Origin: Candidatus Desulfosporosinus nitrosoreducens
GTDB lineage: Bacteria > Bacillota > Desulfitobacteriia > Desulfitobacteriales > Desulfitobacteriaceae
DNA: 64,000 nt
Direction of reading: 5' to 3'
Assembly: GCF_030954495.1 (NCBI RefSeq)
Contig: NZ_JAVHUW010000084.1
Location: 86,035-150,034, forward strand
In this document: positions 44,700 to 53,382 of the stretch, piece by piece
Position numbering within the stretch: the stretch's first letter is position 1
How the letters are laid out: each line of letters begins with the position of its first letter
Notes under the pieces: model-generated
The model's database searches: none
What the model was told of the DNA's origin: nothing
The model's input: only the letters and a program-made list of their open reading frames with translations
Position numbers and translations under genes: made by a program

Positions 44700-44772
44700 A
44701 TTTTTTCCTCCACACCTGGTAATAAAGCACTAATTAAAGTGTAGCAAAAAATGCCCCATACCTCTATAAAAA

Positions 44773-44823
44773 CCTAACCAAGAATAATCCCGCTTACACA
44801 AAGCGGGATTATTCTTGGTTAGG
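44773..44823 (-). terminator. Terminator of the PNPOx-fold gene
   Basis: A perfect 23-bp stem (44773-44795 with 44801-44823) with loop ACACA; on the minus strand it is followed by TTTTTATAG. It lies just past the stop of the gene ending at 44830. Confidence 0.9.
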
Positions 44824-44829
44824 TAGGCT

Positions 44830-45141
44830 TTACAGAAGTTTTTCCAGCTTTTCAGCTTTAAACAGCACCAGTTTCTCTTCAACACATGCTTTCCCTTCGA
44901 GCCGGAAACCCTTAGGACCGCCCTCCATCGTGGCTATAATAACTTGCATAATTCCGTTTGCCTTGATGTTTTGTTGGGTGACATCCATCTTATAAACACC
45001 AAAACCTAAGATGTCGCCTTCCCTGACTTCTGCGACTTTGCCCACCACAATTGAATGCGGTTCACCTTGAGCGGAAACAGTAGTGATGGGGATGAAGGGA
45101 GCCTTTGCGATAACATCTAAAACTTCTTTGGTAATAACCAA
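44830..45141 (-). CDS. Pyridoxamine 5'-phosphate oxidase-fold protein
   Basis: A 103-residue split-barrel flavin-binding fold: FIPITTVSAQGEPHSIVVGKV at the N-terminus, then ILGFGVYKMDVTQQNIKANG and VIIATMEGGPKGFRLEGKA. The pattern fits small FMN-binding PNPOx-like proteins. The conserved residues for pyridoxamine phosphate are not evident, so a general flavin reductase or flavin-binding role is more likely. AAGGAGTG precedes the ATG. It lies 44 bp after the DUF1638 gene and probably is transcribed with it. Confidence 0.8.
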   Translation of the reverse strand: MVITKEVLDVIAKAPFIPITTVSAQGEPHSIVVGKVAEVREGDILGFGVYKMDVTQQNIKANGIMQVIIATMEGGPKGFRLEGKACVEEKLVLFKAEKLEKLL

Positions 45142-45185
45142 TTAAATTCACTCCTTTAAACCTTATGTTCAGCGAAATAACAAGA

Positions 45186-45791
45186 TCAATAAGTAAGGAT
45201 TTCTTTGGAAAAGGTTTTTCTTAATGTTTCAACTACATTCTTTTTTAAAATGTCCAGCTCAACCTTTTGGGTTTCAATTGGCACTTGAGTGTATTCGAAA
45301 AACTCCAGGATATCTATTTCATTTAATTCGGATACCCCAGTGTCAAGGAGCAAAATCTTATCGTAGAAACCAAAATTTTGCCTAGCGTCAATCTCGTCCC
45401 ATCCTTGACCTTGTCTGAAGATTTTTTCCCAGTTTTGCAACCATCCTGGTGTAATACAGAAGATATTAGATGAATGCTGCATATCATCTATTACTTTCTT
45501 GCCTAATATTGCTTCAATACAATTATTGGCTTGCAACCTGGCAGCACAACGTTTTTGGGAAAGTTCACCAATCTCAGGGTGGCACATGGAACCCAGAAAG
45601 AGGATCAGTTTTTCTTCTGAAGCGGTTGTCAATGACGTGGTAAGGCTATCTTTTAAGCTATCATAATCAACATGCAAGGCCGGTTCAGTATAGGTGACTT
45701 TAATCTCAGCTGCAGATGCCCATTCCGCTTTAATTTCATCTAAGATGTGTTCAAGTTCGAGCTGAAAAATGCCGCAGGCAACAATTCGCAC
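45186..45791 (-). CDS. DUF1638-family protein
   Basis: A 201-residue protein with the DUF1638 plan: an opening VRIVACGIFQLELEHIL, a central LFLGSMCHPEIGEL with a conserved Cys-His, then CIEAILG and FCITPGWLQNWE. DUF1638 genes are often found beside corrinoid-dependent methyltransferases in methanogens and acetogens, and such an operon starts 1.2 kb away, on the other strand. Its biochemical role is unknown. The start is uncertain: GTG 45806 is buried in the Shine-Dalgarno AGGAGGTGAT, so GTG 45791 was chosen. Confidence 0.7.
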   Translation of the reverse strand: MRIVACGIFQLELEHILDEIKAEWASAAEIKVTYTEPALHVDYDSLKDSLTTSLTTASEEKLILFLGSMCHPEIGELSQKRCAARLQANNCIEAILGKKVIDDMQHSSNIFCITPGWLQNWEKIFRQGQGWDEIDARQNFGFYDKILLLDTGVSELNEIDILEFFEYTQVPIETQKVELDILKKNVVETLRKTFSKEILTY

Positions 45792-46148
45792 CTCTATGGT
45801 AATCACCTCCTCAGTGAGCTGCGTCTGAATTTTTTGGCTCTAAGAGCTTGATCTGCTTTACCTAGATCATAACATGGGAGGATAAAGTAAAATGTTAAAT
45901 ACTTAACAAATCTAAGAATATTTATCCATTGGTTTTAATTTTTGCTTGGTGATTGGGAGGAAGAGCTAAAACTACAAAGTGAATTTTTAAGAAAATGACT
46001 GGTGCCTGAATGGTTGAAGTAATCGGAATAAAGTTGAAAGTTGTTGCAGAAAATGTTCAGTTATATAAGTAGAAGACCCAAGCGCACCGATATCCTTTTG
46101 GATAGCGGCGCGCTTGGGCCCCAATTTCTGATATATTAATAAGTTTTC
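45792..46148. other. Intergenic region between two minus-strand genes
   Basis: No gene seen. It contains the promoter side of the DUF1638 gene (perfect AGGAGGTGAT near 45803-45812) and, near 46078, the terminator of the ferritin-like gene. Confidence 0.6.
46078..46118 (-). terminator. Terminator of the ferritin-like gene
   Basis: CCCAAGCGC pairs with GCGCTTGGG and TATCC with GGATA around TTTT. On the minus strand it is followed by TCTTCTACTTAT, a weak T-tract. Confidence 0.7.
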
Positions 46149-46652
46149 TTAACCGGGATGACTGTTCATATAATCTTTAAGCCATAAGGTATGAAATTCT
46201 TCATCGAGAAGATAGTCCATTAAGGTGTATTTGAAAATCAGGTAATTCTTAGTTTTACATTCCTTAATAAACATACGATATTTTTTTATAGCTTCATTTT
46301 CCAGAGCAGCGCCCAGCTTGCAGGTATTATGGCGTCCCAGAGGTTCGACGGATTCGCCAAGCAAATTTCCTGCCAATTGAAAAAAAGAACCTGTTAAAGA
46401 AGGAACTTCTTCATTTGCGTTGCCGATTTCGTTGGCAAAATAATCTGCATGCCCCTGTTCGATTTGCACCAACTTTTCAAATGCTCTGCGATAGTATTCA
46501 TCCGTGGCAGAGTTGGCTTGAGCTTTGTAAAATGCTACTTGAAAAGTTTCCAAAGTGTAAAATTCTTTGAAGCGAGCGATTAATTTGTTATCCATATATA
46601 ACCCCGTTCCATAATGATGGCCGAATAGTTTATCTTTAGTCGTTTTGGGCAT
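46149..46652 (-). CDS. Ferritin-like diiron protein
   Basis: A 167-residue four-helix protein. The likely diiron ligands are Glu in LETFQVAFYKAQ, the ExxH pair in VQIEQGHADYF, Glu in AALENEAIKKY and the ExxH in LLDEEFHTLWL. The overall plan is that of rubrerythrin-like or COQ7-like diiron domains, without the rubredoxin part. It may remove peroxide or oxygen. The ATG at 46652 has no clear site; the Met at residue 20 (46595) has a weak GGAACGGGG and is a reasonable alternative. Confidence 0.7.
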   Translation of the reverse strand: MPKTTKDKLFGHHYGTGLYMDNKLIARFKEFYTLETFQVAFYKAQANSATDEYYRRAFEKLVQIEQGHADYFANEIGNANEEVPSLTGSFFQLAGNLLGESVEPLGRHNTCKLGAALENEAIKKYRMFIKECKTKNYLIFKYTLMDYLLDEEFHTLWLKDYMNSHPG

Positions 46653-46972
46653 TTTTATTCAGATTAAACCTATCAGATTGCATCTAACTATTACCTGCTG
46701 ACTAGCTCGAACTTTGCAGGGTATGTCTTCCAAGGTAACTCCCCTTGTCGATAAATTAATTTTTTCGGAACACGGTTGTTACAGTTGAAGCTAATCCTAG
46801 GCGATTATTCCTTCACTCAGATTAAGCAAGTGCAAGAATTTTTTTATGATAAAAAAAGTTGACGGATCATGATAAAAAAGTTAACGGATTACAAAGAAAA
46901 ACCAGTATACTATTCTTTTTTACTTATGTTAATATATAATCTATCAATAATATTATTGAGGGAGGAAGCATC
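46653..46972. other. Divergent promoter region of the corrinoid operon
   Basis: No gene. It holds two tandem copies of a 22-23 bp direct repeat (listed separately) upstream of a TATACT (46906-46911), the likely -10 of the corrinoid operon. Confidence 0.6.
46846..46891 (+). promoter_or_regulatory. Tandem direct repeats, candidate activator/repressor sites
   Basis: ATGATAAAAAAAGTTGACGG (46846 on) is repeated from 46869 as ATGATAAAAAAGTTAACGG, ending GATC and GATT. The spacing of about two helix turns is typical for cooperative binding of a regulator. It lies ~15 bp upstream of the presumed -10. Confidence 0.55.
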
Positions 46973-47620
46973 TTGAATAAAGCAACCTTGTTTCAGGATA
47001 TCGCTCAGGCCTTGGTAGAATTCGAAACCGAAAAGGTCGCCGAGCTGGCGGAGGAAACTTTGCAGCAGAATATCCCGGCTTATGAAACGATTACCGAGGG
47101 TTTAGTGACAGGAATGAATGAAGTCGGCCGGCTCTATGAAGAGGAAGAATATTTCCTGCCGGAAGTTCTGATGTGCTCGGATGCCTTTAACGCCGGTCTT
47201 GAGGTTGTACAGCCTCACCTGGATAAAAGCTCTCTGGAGAAGCCGATCAAAATGGTGATCGGTGTCGTTGAAGGGGACACTCATGATATCGGCAAAAATT
47301 TAGTTCGGATTTTATCGGGAGCGTCCGGTTTTGAAATATACGATCTCGGCCGGGATGTGCCTCTTGAGCAGTTTATCGCCAAAGCCGAGGAGACTCAAAG
47401 CGATATGATTTGCATGTCGACGCTGATGACCACGACCATGGACGGCATGAAAACTGTTATCGACCGCTTAAAAGAACAAAATCTAAGAGACAAATACAAA
47501 GTTCTCATTGGCGGCGGTCCTATCTCACAAACCTTCTGTGATAGAATCGGGGCCGATCTCTACGCCAGTGACGCCAGCTCGGCTGTGAGAAAAGCCAAAG
47601 AAATAATGGGGAGGGCCTAA
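46973..47620 (+). CDS. Corrinoid protein (methyltransferase cognate, MtaC/MtvC-like)
   Basis: A 215-residue B12-binding protein. A helical cap domain (residues ~1-85, with EEYFLPEVLMCSDAF) precedes the Rossmann-type corrinoid domain with GDTHDIGKN, in which His104 is the lower axial cobalt ligand, and LIGGGPIS near the end. It shuttles a methyl group between two methyltransferases. TTG 46973 follows GGGAGGAAG. It leads an operon with two UroD-family methyltransferases and an activator, so it is the carrier of that system. Confidence 0.93.
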   Translation: MNKATLFQDIAQALVEFETEKVAELAEETLQQNIPAYETITEGLVTGMNEVGRLYEEEEYFLPEVLMCSDAFNAGLEVVQPHLDKSSLEKPIKMVIGVVEGDTHDIGKNLVRILSGASGFEIYDLGRDVPLEQFIAKAEETQSDMICMSTLMTTTMDGMKTVIDRLKEQNLRDKYKVLIGGGPISQTFCDRIGADLYASDASSAVRKAKEIMGRA

Positions 47621-47621
47621 G

Positions 47622-48677
47622 ATGCAGATACGGGAGGACATACTGACTCCTAAGGAACGGATGTTGGCCCTTTTAACCGGCAAACCCCTCGATCGTATTA
47701 TCTGTATGCCTATTGTCACCACAAATACCGCTCAGCTTATCGGCAAAAGTGTCAAGGAGTTCCAGCTCAACGGCAAGGTTATGGCTGAAGCCCATCTGGC
47801 CGCCTTTAAAAAGTTTGGCTATGATTTAATTTATCTCTTTACAAACTGCTCTTACGTGGCGGAAGCTATGGGGGCTGAACTGGTTTATTCGGAAAATGAG
47901 CCGGCGAATTGCGAAACTCCCGTCATCAACAGTCAGGAAGATTTGAGCAAAATCAAAGTTGCCGAGAAGGATGACGGTCAGTTTCCGGTTTATTATGAAG
48001 CCCTGGAGATTCTGAACAAAGAAGTGGCTGACCAGGTATTTATTTCAGTGTGTTTTTCCGGGCCGGTTTCTACGGCTGCCACTCTGCGGGGCGTGGAAGC
48101 TTTTGCCCGCGATACTTACTCCAACCCTGAGCTTTGCCATACTCTCCTGAGAATGGCGACGGACAGCTGTAAAAACTTCATTCGCGAGATCGTCAAGTAT
48201 GGCGCTATGCCGATTATCCTGGAACCCATTGCTTCAGGCAGCCTTTTTAGTCCCAAGATGTTTGACAAAATTGCGTTTCCTTATATCAAAGAACTTGTGG
48301 ATTTGGCTCATGAGCTGCAGGCGCTGGTTCCTTTGCATATTTGCGGTAAAACGCACAAGATCGTGGATAGGATGACGGACACCGGAACAGACGTGATCAG
48401 TATCGACAAATGCGATCTCGCTCTTGCCCGGGAAAAGGTTGCCGGACGAGCGCTGATACTTGGCAATATTGATCCTGCCAACGAACTCCTTTTTGGGCCT
48501 GTGGAGGTGATTCACCAAGCCTGCATCGAGGCCATTGATACCATGAAAGGCTATACTCCGGCCTTTGTCCTTGCGACGGGCTGTGAAACGGGAAATAAGG
48601 TACCTTTCGAACATATCCAGGCCATGCTGGATGTGGCGAGAAGCCACGGCCTTTACGAATATAAAGAAGGTGAATAA
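47622..48677 (+). CDS. UroD-family methyltransferase (MtaA/MtvB-like) 1
   Basis: A 351-residue cobalamin- or pterin-dependent methyltransferase of the uroporphyrinogen decarboxylase superfamily. The zinc-site HICGKTHKIVDRM, with later SIDKCDLA and ATGCETGNKVPFEH, is intact; the active-site signature of real UroD is missing. ATG 47622 follows GGGGAGGG and is 1 bp after the corrinoid gene. It either transfers methyl from a methoxylated compound to the corrinoid or from the corrinoid to an acceptor (tetrahydrofolate or coenzyme M-like thiol). Confidence 0.85.
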   Translation: MQIREDILTPKERMLALLTGKPLDRIICMPIVTTNTAQLIGKSVKEFQLNGKVMAEAHLAAFKKFGYDLIYLFTNCSYVAEAMGAELVYSENEPANCETPVINSQEDLSKIKVAEKDDGQFPVYYEALEILNKEVADQVFISVCFSGPVSTAATLRGVEAFARDTYSNPELCHTLLRMATDSCKNFIREIVKYGAMPIILEPIASGSLFSPKMFDKIAFPYIKELVDLAHELQALVPLHICGKTHKIVDRMTDTGTDVISIDKCDLALAREKVAGRALILGNIDPANELLFGPVEVIHQACIEAIDTMKGYTPAFVLATGCETGNKVPFEHIQAMLDVARSHGLYEYKEGE

Positions 48678-48679
48678 CC

Positions 48680-49681
48680 TTGAATGAGAAAGAACGCTTA
48701 CTGAACGTGCTGAAGGGAGACCGGGTTGACCGGCCTCCCGTTATTTGCCCGGGCGGCATGATGAGCGCCTGCGTGACCGAGATATCGAATCAAATAGGAG
48801 GGGGACAGCACTCCGACAAAGCTGCTATGGTTAAAGCCGCCCGTAAGATTAACGAGCTTGCCGGTTTTGAAAATTACGGAGTACCCTTTTGCCTGACGGC
48901 GGAAGCGGAAGCCTTGGGAGCAAACGTCAACCTGGGGGATAACCTTGTCGAACCCAGGATAACTCAGTATAACGCTCAGCCCTTGGAAGGCATCATGGAA
49001 AACTGTCAGGCTGACGTCACCGGCGGCAGAATGGGAACGGTATTGCAGGCGATCCGGGAGCTTAAGAACGACCGGGTACCTGTCATCGGCAATGTCTCAG
49101 GCCATATCAGCACGGCCACTTCAGTTGTTGATCCCCTGGAAATGCTTAAGATGCTGCGGCGTGATCCTGAGCGGTCTGCCCGTTTTCTGGCGTTTATCAA
49201 TGATTATCTCCTTCGCTATGCTTTAGAAATGGTCAGAGCCGGAGCTGACGTCATTGCGATTTCAGATCCCACAGCTACGGGGGAAATTCTGGGTCCCCGC
49301 AATTTCCGCAAGTTCGCGGTCCCTTTCTATCAAGACCTTATTCAGGCGCTGCAACGGGAAGGCATTCCTGTTATCCTGCATATTTGCGGCAATGCGCAGA
49401 CGATTATTGAAGCGCTGAATGAGGTAAAGGCCAATGCCGTGAGCTTTGATTCGATTGTCAATATGAAGTTTGCCCGGGGGGCCCTGAAGACCGGACTGAT
49501 GGGCAATGTTAATACCCAGCTTCTGCATACGGGGGAACAAGAAAAAATTATTGCCATTACCCGTCACGCTCTTCATTCCCGGGTGGATATCGCAGCGCCG
49601 GCCTGCGGCCTGAGTATGGCTACTCCTCTAAGCAGCCTGAAAGTCATGACGGATTACGTGAAAGAAGGTTCTTATCAATAA
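48680..49681 (+). CDS. UroD-family methyltransferase (MtaA/MtvB-like) 2
   Basis: A 333-residue homologue of the previous gene. It has the opening MNEKERLLNVLKGDRVDRPP, the zinc-site phrase HICGNAQTIIEAL and the late CGL in AAPACGLSMATPL. TTG 48680 starts it 2 bp after the preceding stop, behind AAGGTGA. Two UroD-like proteins around one corrinoid protein fit a split of labour (substrate-side and acceptor-side). Neither an MtaB nor an MttB homologue is present in the window. Confidence 0.85.
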   Translation: MNEKERLLNVLKGDRVDRPPVICPGGMMSACVTEISNQIGGGQHSDKAAMVKAARKINELAGFENYGVPFCLTAEAEALGANVNLGDNLVEPRITQYNAQPLEGIMENCQADVTGGRMGTVLQAIRELKNDRVPVIGNVSGHISTATSVVDPLEMLKMLRRDPERSARFLAFINDYLLRYALEMVRAGADVIAISDPTATGEILGPRNFRKFAVPFYQDLIQALQREGIPVILHICGNAQTIIEALNEVKANAVSFDSIVNMKFARGALKTGLMGNVNTQLLHTGEQEKIIAITRHALHSRVDIAAPACGLSMATPLSSLKVMTDYVKEGSYQ

Positions 49682-49682
49682 G

Positions 49683-51416
49683 ATGGTTAATGTCTATTTT
49701 GCCAACGAAGGTATTTCCCTTGCAGCCAATAAAGGGGATAAGCTGGCGGATTGTATCCGGGCTGCGGGTTTGAGTCTGGAAACTCCCTGCAACGGCTTAG
49801 GGCGCTGCGGCAAATGCCGGGTCAAGGCCTGGGGGGAGCTTTGCCCGCCGGAGGATTTGGAAAGCGGATTTCTCAATGCTTCCGGGATTGACTCCGGCAT
49901 CCGCCTGGCCTGTCTGGCCCGGGTAAGCGGCGATGTCCGGGTTGAGCTTCCGGCTAAAGTAAATCACCTGCAAACGATTAACCAAGGCCTGGCCATTGAA
50001 GCGGAGCTCGACAGTTCTGTAAAACAGGTTTTGCTGCCGGCTCCCGCCAAGTCCTCCCGGCCCTACTTGGAAGGACTGCCTTATCTCTCCAGTTCCCCGG
50101 AAATTTACCGCAGGATGGGTAAACTTGAGCAGACCGCCGCCAGGCAAATATACGGGGTGGTAGTGGACAATGAACTGGTTGACCTGGAGCCCGAGCCCGG
50201 TGAAATTCTCGGCCTGGCGATAGACATCGGGACAACAGGTATTTCCGCCTATCTTCTGGATCTCTCCAGCGGGGAAATTCTCGCCAAAAAATCCGCGTTG
50301 AATCCCCAGACGGAATTTGGCGGCGACGTTTTGTCCCGGATCAGTTATTGTCTGGAAAATTCCCAAGGTCCGGACCAACTTCGGGAGTCTGTTCTGGGCA
50401 AGCTCAATGAATTGGTGACAGACCTGGCGGGTAGTGATGCCAGAGCGGAGCGTATTTACCATGCGGTGATAGCCGGGAATACGACCATGCTGCATTTTAT
50501 CCTGGGTGTTTATTCCGGTTCCCTGGCCAAGTCGCCTTACCGTCCGGTTTTCCTCGGCCAAATTGATCTGAAAGCCCGGGAAACAGGGTTCAAGATTTGC
50601 CGGGAAGGGAGGGTAACCCTTTTGCCTTCAGCTTCAGGCTATATTGGCGCCGATATCCTGGCCGGTGTTGCGGCTACAGGGTTTGCGGAAAAAACCATCC
50701 CCTCCGTCTTTTTGGATATCGGTACAAACGGTGAAATTGTGGCAAATCTCGGCGGACGGCTGCTGGCTGCCTCGACGGCCGCCGGTCCGGCTCTGGAAGG
50801 AATGAACATTTCCTGCGGCTGCCGTGCCGAAGCAGGAGCTATTGACACTTTTTTCCTGGACGATGATTATGACGTTCATTTTACAACCATCGGCGCTACG
50901 GCTCCTCTGGGAATCTGCGGCAGCGGCCTTATTGATCTCACGGCGGCAATGGTGAAAGGAAAGCTGGTTCTTCCCGGCGGGCGCTTTAACCCCGACCTCG
51001 ACCCGCGCCTGCAGGCAAGAGTGAGGGATAAAAAGTTTTATCTGACGGACCGGATTTATATCTCACAAAGGGATATCCGCCAGATTCAGTTAGCCAAGGG
51101 TGCCATTGCGGCAGGAGTAACCCTGCTCCTCGAAGAAGCGGGTATTTCTCTTGATCTTATCCAGGAGGCGGTTATCGCCGGAGCCTTTGGCTTTCATATC
51201 AATCCGGAAAGTATTCGGGAAATCGGCCTTTTGCCGAAAGGGTTTAAAGGCAAGATCAGCTTTGTCGGCAATTCTTCAGCGGAAGGCGCCCGCTTAGCCT
51301 TGCTCAATAAAGGAGTAAAAACTCAAATTAAAGAGTTGAAAAGCAGGCTAGAGGTTTTGGAGCTTTCCACTGATTCCCGTTTTCAAGACTATTTTGTTAA
51401 AGCGTTGGGCTTTTGA
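49683..51416 (+). CDS. Corrinoid activation protein (RACo/RamA-like, 2Fe-2S plus ASKHA domain)
   Basis: A 577-residue protein. The N-terminal [2Fe-2S] ferredoxin domain has Cys36, Cys42, Cys45 (PCNGLGRCGKC) and Cys77. The remainder is the DUF4445/ASKHA ATPase domain with GLAIDIGTTGISAYLLD, AGNTTMLH, SVFLDIGTNGEIVA and GICGSGLIDL. It reduces inactivated Co(II) corrinoid back to Co(I) with ATP hydrolysis. It directly follows the second methyltransferase and overlaps nothing, at 1 bp gap, so the four genes form one translational unit. Confidence 0.93.
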   Translation: MVNVYFANEGISLAANKGDKLADCIRAAGLSLETPCNGLGRCGKCRVKAWGELCPPEDLESGFLNASGIDSGIRLACLARVSGDVRVELPAKVNHLQTINQGLAIEAELDSSVKQVLLPAPAKSSRPYLEGLPYLSSSPEIYRRMGKLEQTAARQIYGVVVDNELVDLEPEPGEILGLAIDIGTTGISAYLLDLSSGEILAKKSALNPQTEFGGDVLSRISYCLENSQGPDQLRESVLGKLNELVTDLAGSDARAERIYHAVIAGNTTMLHFILGVYSGSLAKSPYRPVFLGQIDLKARETGFKICREGRVTLLPSASGYIGADILAGVAATGFAEKTIPSVFLDIGTNGEIVANLGGRLLAASTAAGPALEGMNISCGCRAEAGAIDTFFLDDDYDVHFTTIGATAPLGICGSGLIDLTAAMVKGKLVLPGGRFNPDLDPRLQARVRDKKFYLTDRIYISQRDIRQIQLAKGAIAAGVTLLLEEAGISLDLIQEAVIAGAFGFHINPESIREIGLLPKGFKGKISFVGNSSAEGARLALLNKGVKTQIKELKSRLEVLELSTDSRFQDYFVKALGF

Positions 51417-51457
51417 GGGCGGAATGTGACCACTATTGAAGGGTGTGACCATGATCT

Positions 51458-52402
51458 ATGATTAAAATAGACGTGATTTCCGGATTTCTGGGGTCCGGCA
51501 AGACCACTCTGGTCCAAAAACTTCTCCGGATTTATCAGAAAGAAAGAATCGTTTTGATTGAGAATGAGTTCGGAGATATTGGCATTGACGGAGAGCTGGT
51601 GGAACGGGAAGGGTTTGACGTCTTTGAGATTTCCAGCGGTTGTATTTGCTGTATCATGAAAAAGGATTTTGTGCAGGTGCTGGAGCGGATTATTGAAGAA
51701 TTCCATCCCCAAAGAATTGTGATTGAGCCTACCGGTGTCAGTATCCTAAGTGAAATCATCGATATCCTGGGCAGATCCGAATTTGCCGGTCTTTTGCAGA
51801 TCAACTCTCTGCTGACGGTTGTGGATTGCCTTAATTATCAGCAACAGTGTGATGTTTTTGGCGAGTTCTTCGAAGATCAGATTACTAATGCTTCGGCTCT
51901 GATTTTAAGTAAAAGCCAGCTGGTGGACCCTGAAACAATTGCAGTGATTCTCGCCTCCCTCAGGGAATATAACCAGGACTGTGAAATTATCAGCAAATCC
52001 TGGGATTCCCTGCAGCCTGGCGAGCTCGAAAGCCTTCTGGACAGTCAGGGGGAGCTGGATCTGAGTGAGATTCTCCACACCGCTTACAAGCCATGCAGTG
52101 AAAATGACATACAGGCGTTAGCGGTTAAGACTTCCCGGGCTTATAGCCGGGAGGAACTGGAGCAGATTCTCTCCCGGCTTGGTCAGCCTTGTTACGGCCA
52201 GGTCCTGAGAGGCAAAGGCTTCCTCAAAAGCTATCAAGGTTACTGGGATTTCAGTTATACGAACGGTCAGTTTATGATTGCGGAGAGTCATTTCAAGACC
52301 GGCGGCAGGTTCTGTCTGATTGGCCGGAACCTCCGGGAAAAGGAAATTAAAGACCTGTTTAAGGTCAAAAGCGGGGGGCTGTTGCATTGGCTGAAATTAT
52401 GA
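51458..52402 (+). CDS. CobW/P47K-family GTPase metallochaperone
   Basis: A 314-residue GTPase of the G3E family. P-loop GFLGSGKTT (residues 9-17), the metal-binding CxCC motif in SGCICC (61-65), and VIEPTGVS. The C-terminal CobW_C part is short. Such proteins deliver Zn or Co to targets. ATG 51458 has upstream GAAGGGTGTG. It lies within the corrinoid operon and overlaps the next gene by 16 bp, so a function in cobalt or other metal supply for the methyltransferase system is plausible. Confidence 0.88.
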   Translation: MIKIDVISGFLGSGKTTLVQKLLRIYQKERIVLIENEFGDIGIDGELVEREGFDVFEISSGCICCIMKKDFVQVLERIIEEFHPQRIVIEPTGVSILSEIIDILGRSEFAGLLQINSLLTVVDCLNYQQQCDVFGEFFEDQITNASALILSKSQLVDPETIAVILASLREYNQDCEIISKSWDSLQPGELESLLDSQGELDLSEILHTAYKPCSENDIQALAVKTSRAYSREELEQILSRLGQPCYGQVLRGKGFLKSYQGYWDFSYTNGQFMIAESHFKTGGRFCLIGRNLREKEIKDLFKVKSGGLLHWLKL

Positions 52403-53220
52403 TCGACAGCTTCCAGGATGTCGTCAAAATTGTTCCCATTTTATTTTTGGTCATTCTTTTTACGAACTGGCTTACCGGCAAGGTAAACAAGGGAACGGAG
52501 AATTTCAGCCGCCTTGCCAGGCTGGACGTTGTCGGCGGAGCTTTGCTGGGAATCATTCCCCAGTGCGGGATCTCCGTTGCTTTAGCCAAGCTTTACAGTA
52601 ATGGCTATATTACTTTGGGAATGCTGATGGCAGTTTTTTTAGCCGGCTCGGATGAAGCGCTGATCGTTATCGGAGCGCATCCGGATAAGCTGTTCCTGAT
52701 CTTAATAATCATAGGCAGCAAAGTCCCGCTGGCCGTCGCCGCGGGCCTGCTTATAAACCTGACAATCAAGGAGAGGCGCAACCGTCTTAAAGGCTGCGGC
52801 ATCGACTGTGATTGTCCCAAATGCGGCAAGTATAAAAACATTCTTGTGAACAGCTTGGTTCATACGTTAAAGCTGACGCTGTTCCTGTATGTTACGGTTC
52901 TGATCATCGAAATCGGGGCCGATCACTTCGGGGAAGAAGGGCTTTATGTTCTTCTGGGCGGCAATACCTTTCTGCAGCCCGTAGTTGCTTCTCTGATCGG
53001 CATGATCCCCAGCTGTTTTTCCTCTGTGCTAATTGCCGAAGGGTTTTTGCAAGGGGCTTTGGGTTTCGGGTCTATGATGGCGGGTTTACTGGCCAATACG
53101 GGTTTTGGCATCCTGGTCCTTTTTAAAGAGCTGCCTTTAAAGAAAACCTTGGGAATTATCCTGCTTTTACAAGCTATAAGCATTCTGGTCGGTGAGGTAC
53201 TCCATTTTGCCGTTGGCTAA
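52387..53220 (+). CDS. Putative heavy-metal permease (ArsP_2/DUF2899-like)
   Basis: A 277-residue membrane protein with about 8-10 spans arranged as two similar halves (GGALLGIIPQCGISVALAKL and SLIGMIPSCFSSVLIAEGF), each with a conserved Pro-Cys pair in a membrane re-entry region. The loop CGIDCDCPKCGKY has a Cys cluster for metal. This fits the 10-TM putative heavy-metal exporter family. TTG 52387 follows GGGGGG and overlaps the CobW gene; ATG 52399 is the alternative. With CobW it likely handles a metal; which one is not visible. Confidence 0.75.
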   Translation: MAEIMIDSFQDVVKIVPILFLVILFTNWLTGKVNKGTENFSRLARLDVVGGALLGIIPQCGISVALAKLYSNGYITLGMLMAVFLAGSDEALIVIGAHPDKLFLILIIIGSKVPLAVAAGLLINLTIKERRNRLKGCGIDCDCPKCGKYKNILVNSLVHTLKLTLFLYVTVLIIEIGADHFGEEGLYVLLGGNTFLQPVVASLIGMIPSCFSSVLIAEGFLQGALGFGSMMAGLLANTGFGILVLFKELPLKKTLGIILLLQAISILVGEVLHFAVG

Positions 53221-53382
53221 GGGGTTTGGGCTTCCGAATGAGGTTTTGATTTCTGAATAGAATCTCGATTTGCGAATGGAATATAAACTGCCGATTTTGA
53301 TTACTTAATTATTGCGTACTTGACTATCTAACTTTATTATCTGAATCTGGTTTTTTATTACCTGATTAAGGAGGGATGAGGA

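Noticed and set aside
46846..46891. CRISPR or tandem repeat array
   Set aside because: Only two copies with no spacer, placed directly at a promoter; better read as a regulator site.
49797..50561. 254-codon minus-strand frame
   Set aside because: Shadow of the GC-rich corrinoid activator gene, which has intact Fe-S and ASKHA motifs.
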